Below, piece after piece: positions 57,330 through 64,000 of a stretch of 64,000 nt of DNA. This stretch comes from Streptoalloteichus hindustanus (GTDB lineage: Bacteria; Actinomycetota; Actinomycetes; Mycobacteriales; Pseudonocardiaceae): the NCBI RefSeq assembly GCF_900129375.1, contig NZ_FQVN01000002.1, positions 434,001-498,000 of the forward strand. The letters are read 5' to 3'. The position numbers were made by a program, and so were the translations under genes. Position 1 is the first letter of the stretch; every line of letters begins with the position of its first letter. Below the pieces are notes generated by a model. That model did no database searches, was not told the DNA's origin, and saw only the letters and a list, made by a program, of their open reading frames with translations.

Positions 57330-57968
57330 ATGCGCATCGTGATTCCGCTGTACCCGCACTTCACCGCGCTCGACGCCGTGGGTCCGTACGAGGTCCTCCG
57401 GCTCGTCCCCGGCGCCGAGGTCCTCTTCGTCGCGGCGGAGGCGGGGCCGGTCCGCGCGGACAGCGGCGCGCTGGCGATCACCGCCGACGCCGCGCTGGAC
57501 GAGGTCGACGCCTGCGACGTCCTCGTCGTCCCCGGCGGTCCCGGTTCGCGCAGGCCGCCGGCGGCGCTGGCGCCGTGGCTGGCGAAGATCCACGAGACCA
57601 CCCGGTGGACGACCTCGGTGTGCACCGGCGCGCTGCTCCTCGGCGCGGCCAAGATCCTCGACGGGCTGGACGCGACCACCCACTGGGGCGCGGTCGAGCA
57701 ACTGGAGGCGTTCGGCGCGCGGTACCTGCCGGACCGGGTGGTCTTCCAGGACGCCCACCGGGTGGTCACGGCGGCCGGGGTGTCCTCCGGCATCGACATG
57801 GCGTTGGCGCTGGCGGCCAGGCTGACCGACCAGGTCACCGCGGAGGCGGTCCAACTCGTGGTCGAGTACGACCCCCAGCCGCCGTTCGACCGGGGCGCGC
57901 CGGCCAAGGCGTCCCAGCCGGTGCGGGACCGCGCCCTGGAGATCCTGCGCGACGCGTCGAACGAGTAG
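57330..57968 (+). CDS. DJ-1/PfpI family protein (isonitrile hydratase-like)
   Basis: A 212-aa class I glutamine-amidotransferase-like protein: IVIPLYPHFTALDAVGPYEVLRLVPGAEV, DVLVVPGGPGSRRP and the nucleophile elbow TTSVCTGALLLGAAKIL (Cys98), then ATTHWGAVEQL with the His. This is the pattern of isonitrile hydratase (InhA)-like and ThiJ/PfpI proteins, often the ligand-type domain of GlxA regulators; here no helix-turn-helix is attached. ATG 57330 follows GAACGAGGA. Confidence 0.87.
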   Translation: MRIVIPLYPHFTALDAVGPYEVLRLVPGAEVLFVAAEAGPVRADSGALAITADAALDEVDACDVLVVPGGPGSRRPPAALAPWLAKIHETTRWTTSVCTGALLLGAAKILDGLDATTHWGAVEQLEAFGARYLPDRVVFQDAHRVVTAAGVSSGIDMALALAARLTDQVTAEAVQLVVEYDPQPPFDRGAPAKASQPVRDRALEILRDASNE

Positions 57969-58101
57969 CGGCCGCCTCCCGGCGGGACGCGCCGAGGGCG
58001 GTCGACACGCCCGCAGGGGCACGGTGCCCCCCCATGGTCTTGAACCTTTCCGCCCACCAACGTCGGTGCGTGTTGTCCGTGCGCGCACGCCACTGCACGC
58101 C

Positions 58102-58157
58102 TAGAGAGGATGACCCAGCACCGACGTCCAGCATGTCGCCGCTGAGTCATCCTCTAT
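58102..58157. repeat. inverted repeat, 13-bp arms
   Basis: TAGAGAGGATGAC (58102-58114) and GTCATCCTCTATA (58145-58157), 12 of 13 positions complementary, 30 bp apart. Marks the transition from GC-biased genes to the less biased region. Confidence 0.55.
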
Positions 58158-58360
58158 ACCTTCCGCGCTGTCCTGCGACCAGCGCGCCCATCGAAAGACG
58201 ATCGAAGGGCCAACCGGACTCAGCGAGACTGTCCACTTGGGACCGTTTCCATGCTGGTCCACAAGCGTTATGCGCCGTGGTTGTCAATGATCTGAACGAG
58301 TGTGACGTAGCCGATGCCACTCGAACCACATGGCTAATGGCGAAGGCTCAACGGGTGTGT

Positions 58361-58378
58361 CCGCCTGAGTTCAGGCGG
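58361..58378. terminator. perfect 8-bp hairpin
   Basis: CCGCCTGA (58361-58368) GT TCAGGCGG (58371-58378). No clear T-run; about 390 bp after the DJ-1 gene. Confidence 0.35.
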
Positions 58379-58560
58379 CAGGAAGCTCTGTCTGCGTCAG
58401 AACGTGAGGAGAAGCCGTGCGTCTGCGGGGTTGTTCCGAGGGGTTCGCCGACCCGAGCTCGCCCGAGGGCGCCTGGCGCTGAACACGTGTACTCCGCCGG
58501 GTTGAGCAGGCTGGCGCATCCTGTCCCAAAAAGCGCGGCAAACGGAGTATCTCGATTACA

Positions 58561-58902
58561 CTAATAGTCTACTCCTCTTGCGTGGCGGCTGGCGAGTTCT
58601 CTGGGGTGAGGACATCCGGTTGTAGGGGGATGAAAATGTGCGTCGTTCGGCGACCAGCTGCCGCTGAACTTGTTTCTGTACGTGGCGGCAACTGTCGATG
58701 TCCTGTCATAAATGCTTTGAAGTAGGTACTCCGGCAGGCGCGCCTGACGCTCACCGAACTCTGTCTGTTCTTGTTTTGGGGATATCTTAACGAAGGTTGG
58801 CTTCGCCTCCCGGTGGGAGGTGAAGCTTTGCCGTGAGCAGGTGAAGGGCGCGTCTGCACGCTGTATCTCTGCGTAATCAGGGTGGGGGCTGGTCGCGGTC
58901 AC
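58561..58902 (-). CDS. doubtful hypothetical protein
   Basis: A 113-aa frame from GTG 58902 with weak codon bias and no recognised motif (ends HPRELASRHARGVDY). It lies in the less GC-rich region before the secreted-protein gene, divergent from it. Kept only because the frame is long for this lower-GC stretch; it may be chance. Confidence 0.2.
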   Translation of the reverse strand: MTATSPHPDYAEIQRADAPFTCSRQSFTSHREAKPTFVKISPKQEQTEFGERQARLPEYLLQSIYDRTSTVAATYRNKFSGSWSPNDAHFHPPTTGCPHPRELASRHARGVDY

Positions 58903-59083
58903 GCATTTTCGCTCTCTGCGGGCGTCGGTCGTTGGCGTGTTCCCGAGATGGGTTGTTCCAGGGCCTCTCGACGCGGGCTGACCCGGTCAGGGTATGCCTC
59001 TTCGTCCGTTACTGTGTGGTGAAGGTGAATATTGTTGCCTTCGCTTCCTGGGGTAGATAAATCCAGTCAGGAGGGTGGTTGAC

Positions 59084-59383
59084 ATGCGTAAGAGGGCCAT
59101 TGTTGGGGTGGTGGGAATTGCTGCTGCCCTGGGTGGTGGGTTATTGGAGGGGGTTGCCAACGCCGGTGGGCAGACGCACTGGATCGGCACTACCGACAAC
59201 AACTCCCGAGTCCATGGCGAGGTGTCCGCCGACGGCGGAACCAGAATCTTTCTCAAGGGGAGCTGCTCCAACGGTTTCTGGATTTGGACGGACGAGGTCA
59301 ACAATGTGAGTCACAAGTACCTCAAGACTGAGGGGGCCTGTTGGTACGGAGTGGAGAGCTACTGGTCCGAGACCAGCGGGTGA
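59084..59383 (+). CDS. small secreted protein, bacteriocin-like
   Basis: A 99-aa protein: signal peptide RKRAIVGVVGIAAALGGGLLEGVANA (cleavage after ANA), then about 72 residues rich in Trp, Gly, Asn and Tyr with two cysteines (KGSCSNGFWIW, TEGACWYGVESYW). AGGAGGG lies 8 nt before ATG 59084. The size, Sec signal, aromatic-rich mature part and the following ABC/FtsX genes resemble lactococcin-972-type Sec-dependent bacteriocin loci; sequence match to that family is not clear. A strong terminator follows. Confidence 0.65.
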   Translation: MRKRAIVGVVGIAAALGGGLLEGVANAGGQTHWIGTTDNNSRVHGEVSADGGTRIFLKGSCSNGFWIWTDEVNNVSHKYLKTEGACWYGVESYWSETSG

Positions 59384-59441
59384 GTTGTCGTCGGGCGTAG
59401 CTTCTGAGACGGCGACCGGCTTTCGCTCGTCTCCAGACACG

Positions 59442-59469
59442 GGGTCGGGCAGGGTTCCCTGCCCGACCC
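59442..59469 (+). terminator. 13-bp-stem terminator
   Basis: GGGTCGGGCAGGG (59442-59454) and CCCTGCCCGACCC (59457-59469) are perfectly complementary around TT, 58 bp after the secreted-protein stop. Confidence 0.8.
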
Positions 59470-59707
59470 TCGTTGGCTGTTCGAGTGGCCCGTCTGAGAG
59501 GGAAAGCTGCGGTGGCGGAGGTCAGAGCGCCGTCGGGATAACGCGGTTATGTCCCTCGTCTGGCTTCTTGATCAACTAGCGTCGTTGTTCTAGGCTTCCC
59601 GCCGGACGACGTCTCGCTTCTGGGGCAGACCACTCTGCCGAGTGAAGCATGATGGCCGTCTCGCGACCGATGTCACATGTTGGTTCCACTTCTCAGTGAG
59701 AGAGTCG

Positions 59708-60430
59708 ATGATTTCTGGTTCCGGGTCACCACTGCTCAAGCTCGACTCCGTGAGAAAGACCTACACCTCGGGCTCCGTCGAGGTGCACGCCGTCCACCAT
59801 GTCTCGTTGTCCGTCATGCCTGGCGAACTTGTGGCGCTCATGGGCCCGAGTGGGTGCGGCAAATCCACGCTGTTGAGCATCTCCGGCGGTCTGCTCCGGC
59901 CAGACTCGGGTACTGTCACCGTGGGTGGACTGTCGCTCTACGACCTTGTGGGAGCACGGTTCCACGAACATCGGCGACGCTCGGTGGGGTTCGTTTTCCA
60001 GGATTTCAACCTCATGCGCACGCTCACCGCAGTCGAGAACGTGATGCTGGTGGACGAACTGGATGGGATGTCCCGGAAGCAGGCCAGGCAACGGGCCTTG
60101 GCGGCTCTGCGATCTGTGGGCCTGGACGGTGTGGCGGACCGCTATCCCAGTGAGCTGTCTGGAGGACAGCAACAGCGCGTGGCCATCGCTCGCGCGCTGA
60201 CAGGCTGTCCTCGGCTCGTGTTGGCTGACGAACCCACTGGCGCCCTGGACTCAACCAACACTCGGAGTGTGTTGGGGCTCCTGGCCGAGATTGTGGCGGC
60301 AGGTGGGGCATGCGTGGTGGCGACTCACGATCCTGAGGTCGCCGCGGCCGCGCACAGAGTCGTCCAGATGCTGGATGGTGCGCTGACCGAAGACGCGCGA
60401 CCGGCTGTTGTTGGTGAGGCGCTCCAATGA
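59708..60430 (+). CDS. ABC transporter ATP-binding protein, MacB/LolD type
   Basis: A 240-aa ATPase: Walker A GPSGCGKST (about 44-52), Q-loop FVFQDFNLM, signature LSGGQQQRV, Walker B LVLADEPTGALD, switch His in VVATHDP. The FQDFNLM form and the FtsX-type partner put it in the MacB/LolD/BceA group, which drives mechanotransmission rather than bulk transport. ATG 59708 is used, the frame continuing upstream without similarity. Stop overlaps the permease start by 4 bp. Confidence 0.9.
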   Translation: MISGSGSPLLKLDSVRKTYTSGSVEVHAVHHVSLSVMPGELVALMGPSGCGKSTLLSISGGLLRPDSGTVTVGGLSLYDLVGARFHEHRRRSVGFVFQDFNLMRTLTAVENVMLVDELDGMSRKQARQRALAALRSVGLDGVADRYPSELSGGQQQRVAIARALTGCPRLVLADEPTGALDSTNTRSVLGLLAEIVAAGGACVVATHDPEVAAAAHRVVQMLDGALTEDARPAVVGEALQ

Positions 60431-62985
60431 TCAGGCTGCGGAACATCTCACTCGCCGCGCGGTTGGCATGGCGGAGCTTGGTGGCCAACCGAAGGCGCTC
60501 ACTGTTACTGGTCCTGTTGCTCGCGCTTCCGCTGACCTTGTCCAGCACGGTCAGCGTTCTGGTCTCCACATCCAGCATCGCCCCTGAGGAGCGACGGCAG
60601 CTCGCCATGGGCACGGCCGCGGCACGTATCGCGATTCCCGGTGTGTCCGAGACCGCCACGAAGGAGTCGGCTTTACGCGGCGCGGACCTCGTCCGGCAGC
60701 ACATCGGCCCCGATGTTCAGCCACACACGGAACTGCGGGCCACGTTGGATGTAGCGAGCAACGATCGACTCATCACGGCCACCACGTACGGTCTGGAAGC
60801 ACCTGCCTCGCCACTGCACACTGGACGCTTTCCCGTGGTGGACGGGCATCTTCCGGTCCAGTCTGATCAGATCGCGTTGTCGGTGAGCGCGGCGGAGCGG
60901 TTGCGGGCAGAGGTGGGGCGGCGGGTCCGCCTAGGCCCGTCGGACGAAGTCACCGTGGTGGGAACCATTGTGGACCCGACCAACACGCAACGTCTCTGGG
61001 CCGTGTCGCCGCTCGACGACGTTGTTCGCGCTGCGGAGGTGTCGAGGACTACGCAGCCCTGGATGTCCTGGCTGTTGCCTCCGGGAGCCAGAGTCGAGGC
61101 CCGCTGGCCTGTGGATCAGGGGTGGCGTGTCACCTCGCGGCAGGCAGCGGGTGAGTCCGACGACATCGTGCAGACCGAGATCAAGGGCATGTTGTTCGGT
61201 CTACTCGCTCTCGCCCTGGGGTTCGTAGCCCTGCTGGCCGGGGCAGGGTTCGCGGTGATTGCCGCTGACGCTCGTCGTGACCTGGGTCTGCTCGGCGCGG
61301 TTGGTGCGGAACCACACCACGGCAGGCGTGTGTTGACCTGGCACGGTATGCTCGTTGGCTTGGCCGCCGCTGCTGTGGGGACCACGCTCGGGCTTGGCGT
61401 CGCTGCAGTGCTCACGTCGCCGGTGTCCGGCTGGTTCTACCAGCTGTGGGGGCCAGCCCGGCCGAGCTTCGTCCTGCTGTTGTCGATCGCCGGCATGGGG
61501 GTGCTGTCGGCTGTTCTGTCCGCCCGGGTCGCTGGGCGAAGGACAGCTGGTCTGTCGGTGTTGGCAGCTCTGCGTCCACGACCACCAGCCACAGACCCGC
61601 GTGCTGGTTATCGAGCGGTTCGTTGGGCGGTGGGTTGCGCAATCGCGATGACCGCGAGCGTCCTCCTGCTGTTCCTTGCCCGAACCGAGGTGCTCGTCGT
61701 GGTGGCTGGCCTCAGCGCCGTCGCGGCCATGGCTGCCGGTTGCATGACCATCACACCTTGGCTGGCGCGAAAGGCGAGCACTGCTGGCTTGGCGGTTCGG
61801 CTGGCAGTGCGATCGGCCATCCTCACCCCAGGTCGCAGCGCCGCGCTCACGGCCACCCTGGGCAGTGTGGTCCTGGTGGCCGGGATCGTGCTGACAGGAC
61901 TGGGTGGACTGACGGCGAAGATGGCCGAGGACGCCCGTCCAGTGCTGCCCATGGGTGGGGCGATGCTCAACGCCTATTCGGCTCTTCCTGAGAAGCTGGT
62001 GGACCAGGTGTCCGCAACCCTCGGCTCGCAGCCCGGATTTCAGATCAGGTACGCGACCCTCCCGCAGGCCGGCCCCATCGACCTTGATTCACGAAGTTTC
62101 CGATGTCTACGTCAGTACGGGCCACGTCCCGGGCGGGGCGACAGGTGTGTGCACGGGAGCGACTTCCCAGCCATGCCCCACAAGGCCGGCATCGTCTCGA
62201 GTGAAGGAATGCGGGCGATCCTGGGGCGTCCGCTGTCCGAGTCGGAACAGAGCGCCTGGGACAGCGGTGCTGCCATCGTGCTGAGCGACGACCTTCTGGT
62301 CGACGGCATGGTACGTGAGTTCGCGCGTGGGGCAACGACCTCCAGGAAGTTCCCAGGGATCGTGGCCGCGAGCATTGGCTTCTTCACCGGCTCGGAGATG
62401 CCCAACGCCTACTTCTCCCCGGACGGGGCCAAAGCTGTGGGGTTGGCTTCCAGCGACCAGGTCATGTGGTATTTCCCTCCCCACGAGCGTGACAGTCAGC
62501 CAGTGATCCCCTCGAAGGAGGCTCAGGACAAGGCAACAGCTCTGGTGAAGTCGTCCGTCGCCGATGGCGGCTACGTCTACGTCGACCGAGGCCCGCCGGC
62601 GGTTGAGGCCATCGGGACCATCTACCTCGTAGCCGCTCTCGTCGTGCTCGGGCTCATTCTGTTGATCGCTGTCATCGCCACCGCTCTAGGGAACGGGGAG
62701 CTGCGTCCGGAGTGGACGACACTCGCCGCAGTGGGCGCCGCCCCGAGGTTCCGGCGGAACCTCTCCGCTAGCCTGGCTGCCGTCACATCCACCATGGGTT
62801 CGGCGGTGGGTTTGGCGGCGGTGGGACTTATCGCTCCCGCCCAAGCACAGGCCATGCAGGTATCCCTCGTTTCCGGGCCTTGGTTGACTTTGATGGCTGG
62901 GTGTCTCGTCGCGATCGGCGCGTCCACCGCCGCGGGTTGGCTACTCGCGCCAACCGCAGCCCCGAGAGCTGGCCGAGCCAGCTGA
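60427..62985 (+). CDS. FtsX-family ABC permease (large)
   Basis: An 852-aa permease with two FtsX-type units: N-terminal helix (LLLVLLLALPLTLSSTVSVLV), extracytoplasmic region (about 50-255), three helices (about 255-375), further helices near 395-445 and 470-500, a second extracytoplasmic region (about 510-720) with two cysteines (FRCLRQYG, DRCVHGS), and three final helices. This MacB/YknZ/BceB-like layout fits export of or resistance to a peptide. ATG 60427 overlaps the ATPase stop by 4 bp. Third-position GC is below the neighbours. Confidence 0.87.
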   Translation: MIRLRNISLAARLAWRSLVANRRRSLLLVLLLALPLTLSSTVSVLVSTSSIAPEERRQLAMGTAAARIAIPGVSETATKESALRGADLVRQHIGPDVQPHTELRATLDVASNDRLITATTYGLEAPASPLHTGRFPVVDGHLPVQSDQIALSVSAAERLRAEVGRRVRLGPSDEVTVVGTIVDPTNTQRLWAVSPLDDVVRAAEVSRTTQPWMSWLLPPGARVEARWPVDQGWRVTSRQAAGESDDIVQTEIKGMLFGLLALALGFVALLAGAGFAVIAADARRDLGLLGAVGAEPHHGRRVLTWHGMLVGLAAAAVGTTLGLGVAAVLTSPVSGWFYQLWGPARPSFVLLLSIAGMGVLSAVLSARVAGRRTAGLSVLAALRPRPPATDPRAGYRAVRWAVGCAIAMTASVLLLFLARTEVLVVVAGLSAVAAMAAGCMTITPWLARKASTAGLAVRLAVRSAILTPGRSAALTATLGSVVLVAGIVLTGLGGLTAKMAEDARPVLPMGGAMLNAYSALPEKLVDQVSATLGSQPGFQIRYATLPQAGPIDLDSRSFRCLRQYGPRPGRGDRCVHGSDFPAMPHKAGIVSSEGMRAILGRPLSESEQSAWDSGAAIVLSDDLLVDGMVREFARGATTSRKFPGIVAASIGFFTGSEMPNAYFSPDGAKAVGLASSDQVMWYFPPHERDSQPVIPSKEAQDKATALVKSSVADGGYVYVDRGPPAVEAIGTIYLVAALVVLGLILLIAVIATALGNGELRPEWTTLAAVGAAPRFRRNLSASLAAVTSTMGSAVGLAAVGLIAPAQAQAMQVSLVSGPWLTLMAGCLVAIGASTAAGWLLAPTAAPRAGRAS

Positions 62986-63811
62986 AAGAGGAGATCAGAA
63001 CGAGTCTGCGGAGACACGGGATCGAAGAGCCAAACTGCGCAGTGCGGGGAACCACATCCATCGACAGGATGGGTTGCGTGGTCTCGTTTCGATGCCCTCC
63101 AGTGCGACGGCCCGCGAGCTGGTGACCGTCGTGATCGCAGGTGCTGGTACTGCGCCCTCTCGGGCTTCAGGCTTCCCCGCGTCGATCGGCCGGGCATCCT
63201 CTCGACTTGTCAAGGCTGGACAAGCTCGCCTGGTGCCGGTCCACCGCATCCTCCGATGGCTCGTGGCACTCGAAGGGGTGTACGACGTCCTGACGAACCT
63301 AACCGTGCTTGGGCTTTGTGCGCTGGAAGTACCCGTGTCCGACTGAGCCGTCGCGCGGTTCAGAACACGCGTAGCGGGGAGTCGAGCCATGGGTGAGCCG
63401 TACGACCACAGTTGACGGTCACGTTGATTCTTTCCGATTTCGGTTGGTGTTTCATGCCCGACTGGAGCCCGTCGTCTCGTCGAATTCGATCTTGAGTTGA
63501 TTATCGCTGCGGTGGAAAAGCGGTGAGAAGTCGATCTTGCGCGGGTTGGTGGCGGACCGGGCGGGCGCGGGATGGCGGGTCTGTCGACCGGGTGAACCAC
63601 GCCGCCCGGGCGCGGGACCGGGCCTGGCATCCGGGATGACTCGACAGGATGACCTCGCTTGATCGGCCCCATGGCCTTGGTCAGGATGTGCGGGGTTCTC
63701 CGGGCCCCGGGTGCTCGCGCGGTCCGCGGAAACGGCCGGGAGGCGGTGGGCGGCGCGCCGGTCGTGGTCCGGCGCTCGGCGGAGAGCGGGGAGAAACGGT
63801 GGGAGGATTCC
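62986..63811. other. 825-bp interval upstream of the polyketide synthase
   Basis: No supported gene; frames at 62995-63672 (-), 63074-63346 (+) and 63452-63961 (-) lack codon bias or homology. It should contain the promoter of the PKS; AT-rich TTGAGTTGATTATC (63491-63504) is a candidate. GC rises sharply after about 63540. Confidence 0.45.
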
Positions 63812-64000
63812 GTGGACAGTGCCCGTGGCGGGACCCGGGGGAATTCGTCGCCGGAATGGCATTCGTCGGAAGCCCCGCCGCGGCTCGGTGATCACCCGAT
63901 CGCAGTCGTGGGTCTGAGCTCCCTGTTCCCTCACGCGCGGAACCCCAGGGAGTTCTGGCACAACGTGGTGACCGGGCGCGACTGCACCGACGACGTCCCG
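63812..64000 (+). CDS. type I polyketide synthase, ketosynthase N-terminus (3' truncated)
   Basis: 63 codons are visible. GTG 63812 follows GGGAGGATTCC, a strong ribosome binding site. After a short polar leader comes HPIAVVGLSSLFPHARNPREFW then HNVVTGRDCTDDVP, the start of a beta-ketoacyl synthase domain. The SSLFPHA and GRDCTDDVP variants resemble iterative/PUFA-synthase-like (PfaA-type) ketosynthases more than modular actinomycete PKS. Product and the further domains are outside the window. Confidence 0.85.
   Translation, partial: MDSARGGTRGNSSPEWHSSEAPPRLGDHPIAVVGLSSLFPHARNPREFWHNVVTGRDCTDDVP

Larger units (their letters stand above)
57969..59083. other. 1.1-kb interval, lower GC, mostly gene-free
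   Basis: No well-biased frame except a doubtful one on the minus strand (58561-58902). Contains an inverted repeat with 13-bp arms (58102-58114 and 58145-58157, 12 of 13 matched), a perfect 8-bp hairpin (58361-58378) and a GGGATATC..TTAACG AT-richer stretch (58770-58800). Base composition is clearly less GC-rich than before 57.9 kb. Confidence 0.45.

Noticed and set aside
63074-63346. 90-codon frame after the FtsX gene
   Set aside because: No ribosome binding site, no recognisable domain, and codon use does not follow either neighbour.
62995-63961. Antisense frames upstream of the PKS
   Set aside because: Arg/Pro-rich, typical of complement frames of GC-rich DNA; no motif or start signal.
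1-64000. CRISPR array, insertion sequence, rRNA, parS
   Set aside because: No regularly spaced repeats with unique spacers, no transposase, no rRNA-like sequence and no GTTTCACGTGAAAC-type parS were seen.

Overview
High-GC actinomycete chromosome. The strong GC bias at third codon positions, the many GTG/TTG starts in 4-bp stop/start overlaps, AllR/GlxR-like, PucR, XRE-DUF397 and ECF41 regulators, DUF397 and DUF6098 proteins, and a heavily repeated GTCCAC(A/T)GTGGAC palindrome all point to a member of the Pseudonocardiaceae (Saccharothrix/Actinosynnema/Lentzea-like). The genus is inference. No rRNA, tRNA, CRISPR array, transposase or integrase was seen.

Layout. 0-11 kb is mostly metabolism: a truncated isochorismatase-like gene, a two-domain VOC protein preceded by four TTCGTATACGAA palindromes, a Nudix hydrolase, allR divergent from malate synthase and a DUF6986 aldolase-like gene, small membrane proteins, a DUF6098 protein, an amino-acid permease and a BNR-repeat protein. 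11.5-14.2 kb holds a GT-C-like membrane protein coupled to a GT2 glycosyltransferase.

15.9-28.0 kb is the most notable part. Eleven co-directional genes, mostly in 4-bp overlaps, lie behind a 7-1-7 Zur-type box and end at a 17-bp-stem terminator. They encode an ATP-grasp ligase, a DUF364 (putative heavy-metal chelation) protein, an SbnA/CysK-like PLP enzyme, a dipeptide-epimerase-like enolase-superfamily enzyme, an MFS exporter, a SAM methyltransferase, a complete Opp/Nik-type ABC importer (Tat lipoprotein, two permeases, fused double ATPase) and a GNAT acetyltransferase. My reading is a zinc-regulated system that makes, exports and re-imports a small dipeptide-like metallophore. It lacks the nicotianamine-synthase-like enzyme and opine dehydrogenase of staphylopine-type systems and does not match the EDDS pathway as I know it, so it may be undescribed.

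28-41 kb: phenylalanine hydroxylase, DUF2165, DinB, a PadR/HAAS pair beside copies of a dispersed 18-bp repeat, an XRE gene with two DUF397 partners, small hypothetical genes, a VOC protein, a GH3 beta-glucosidase, GNAT, DUF421, and a DHA2 exporter divergent from its ArsR repressor. 41.5-43.3 kb: a tandem duplication of a secreted beta-trefoil lectin gene with its promoter and leader. 44-48 kb: a 3-hydroxybutyrate dehydrogenase / MHS transporter / GAF-PucR operon. 48-58 kb: TetR with a DHA2 exporter, an NDH-2-like oxidoreductase, a methyltransferase, XRE-cupin, XRE-TPR overlapping a SLOG-like gene, ECF41 sigma factor, DinB and DJ-1/PfpI.

58-63 kb looks less GC-biased and may be acquired DNA: a small secreted protein followed by an ABC ATPase and a large FtsX-like permease, resembling Sec-dependent bacteriocin loci. 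The window ends 63 codons into a ketosynthase-initiated type I polyketide synthase of PfaA/PUFA-like or iterative type, so a large biosynthetic cluster probably continues to the right.
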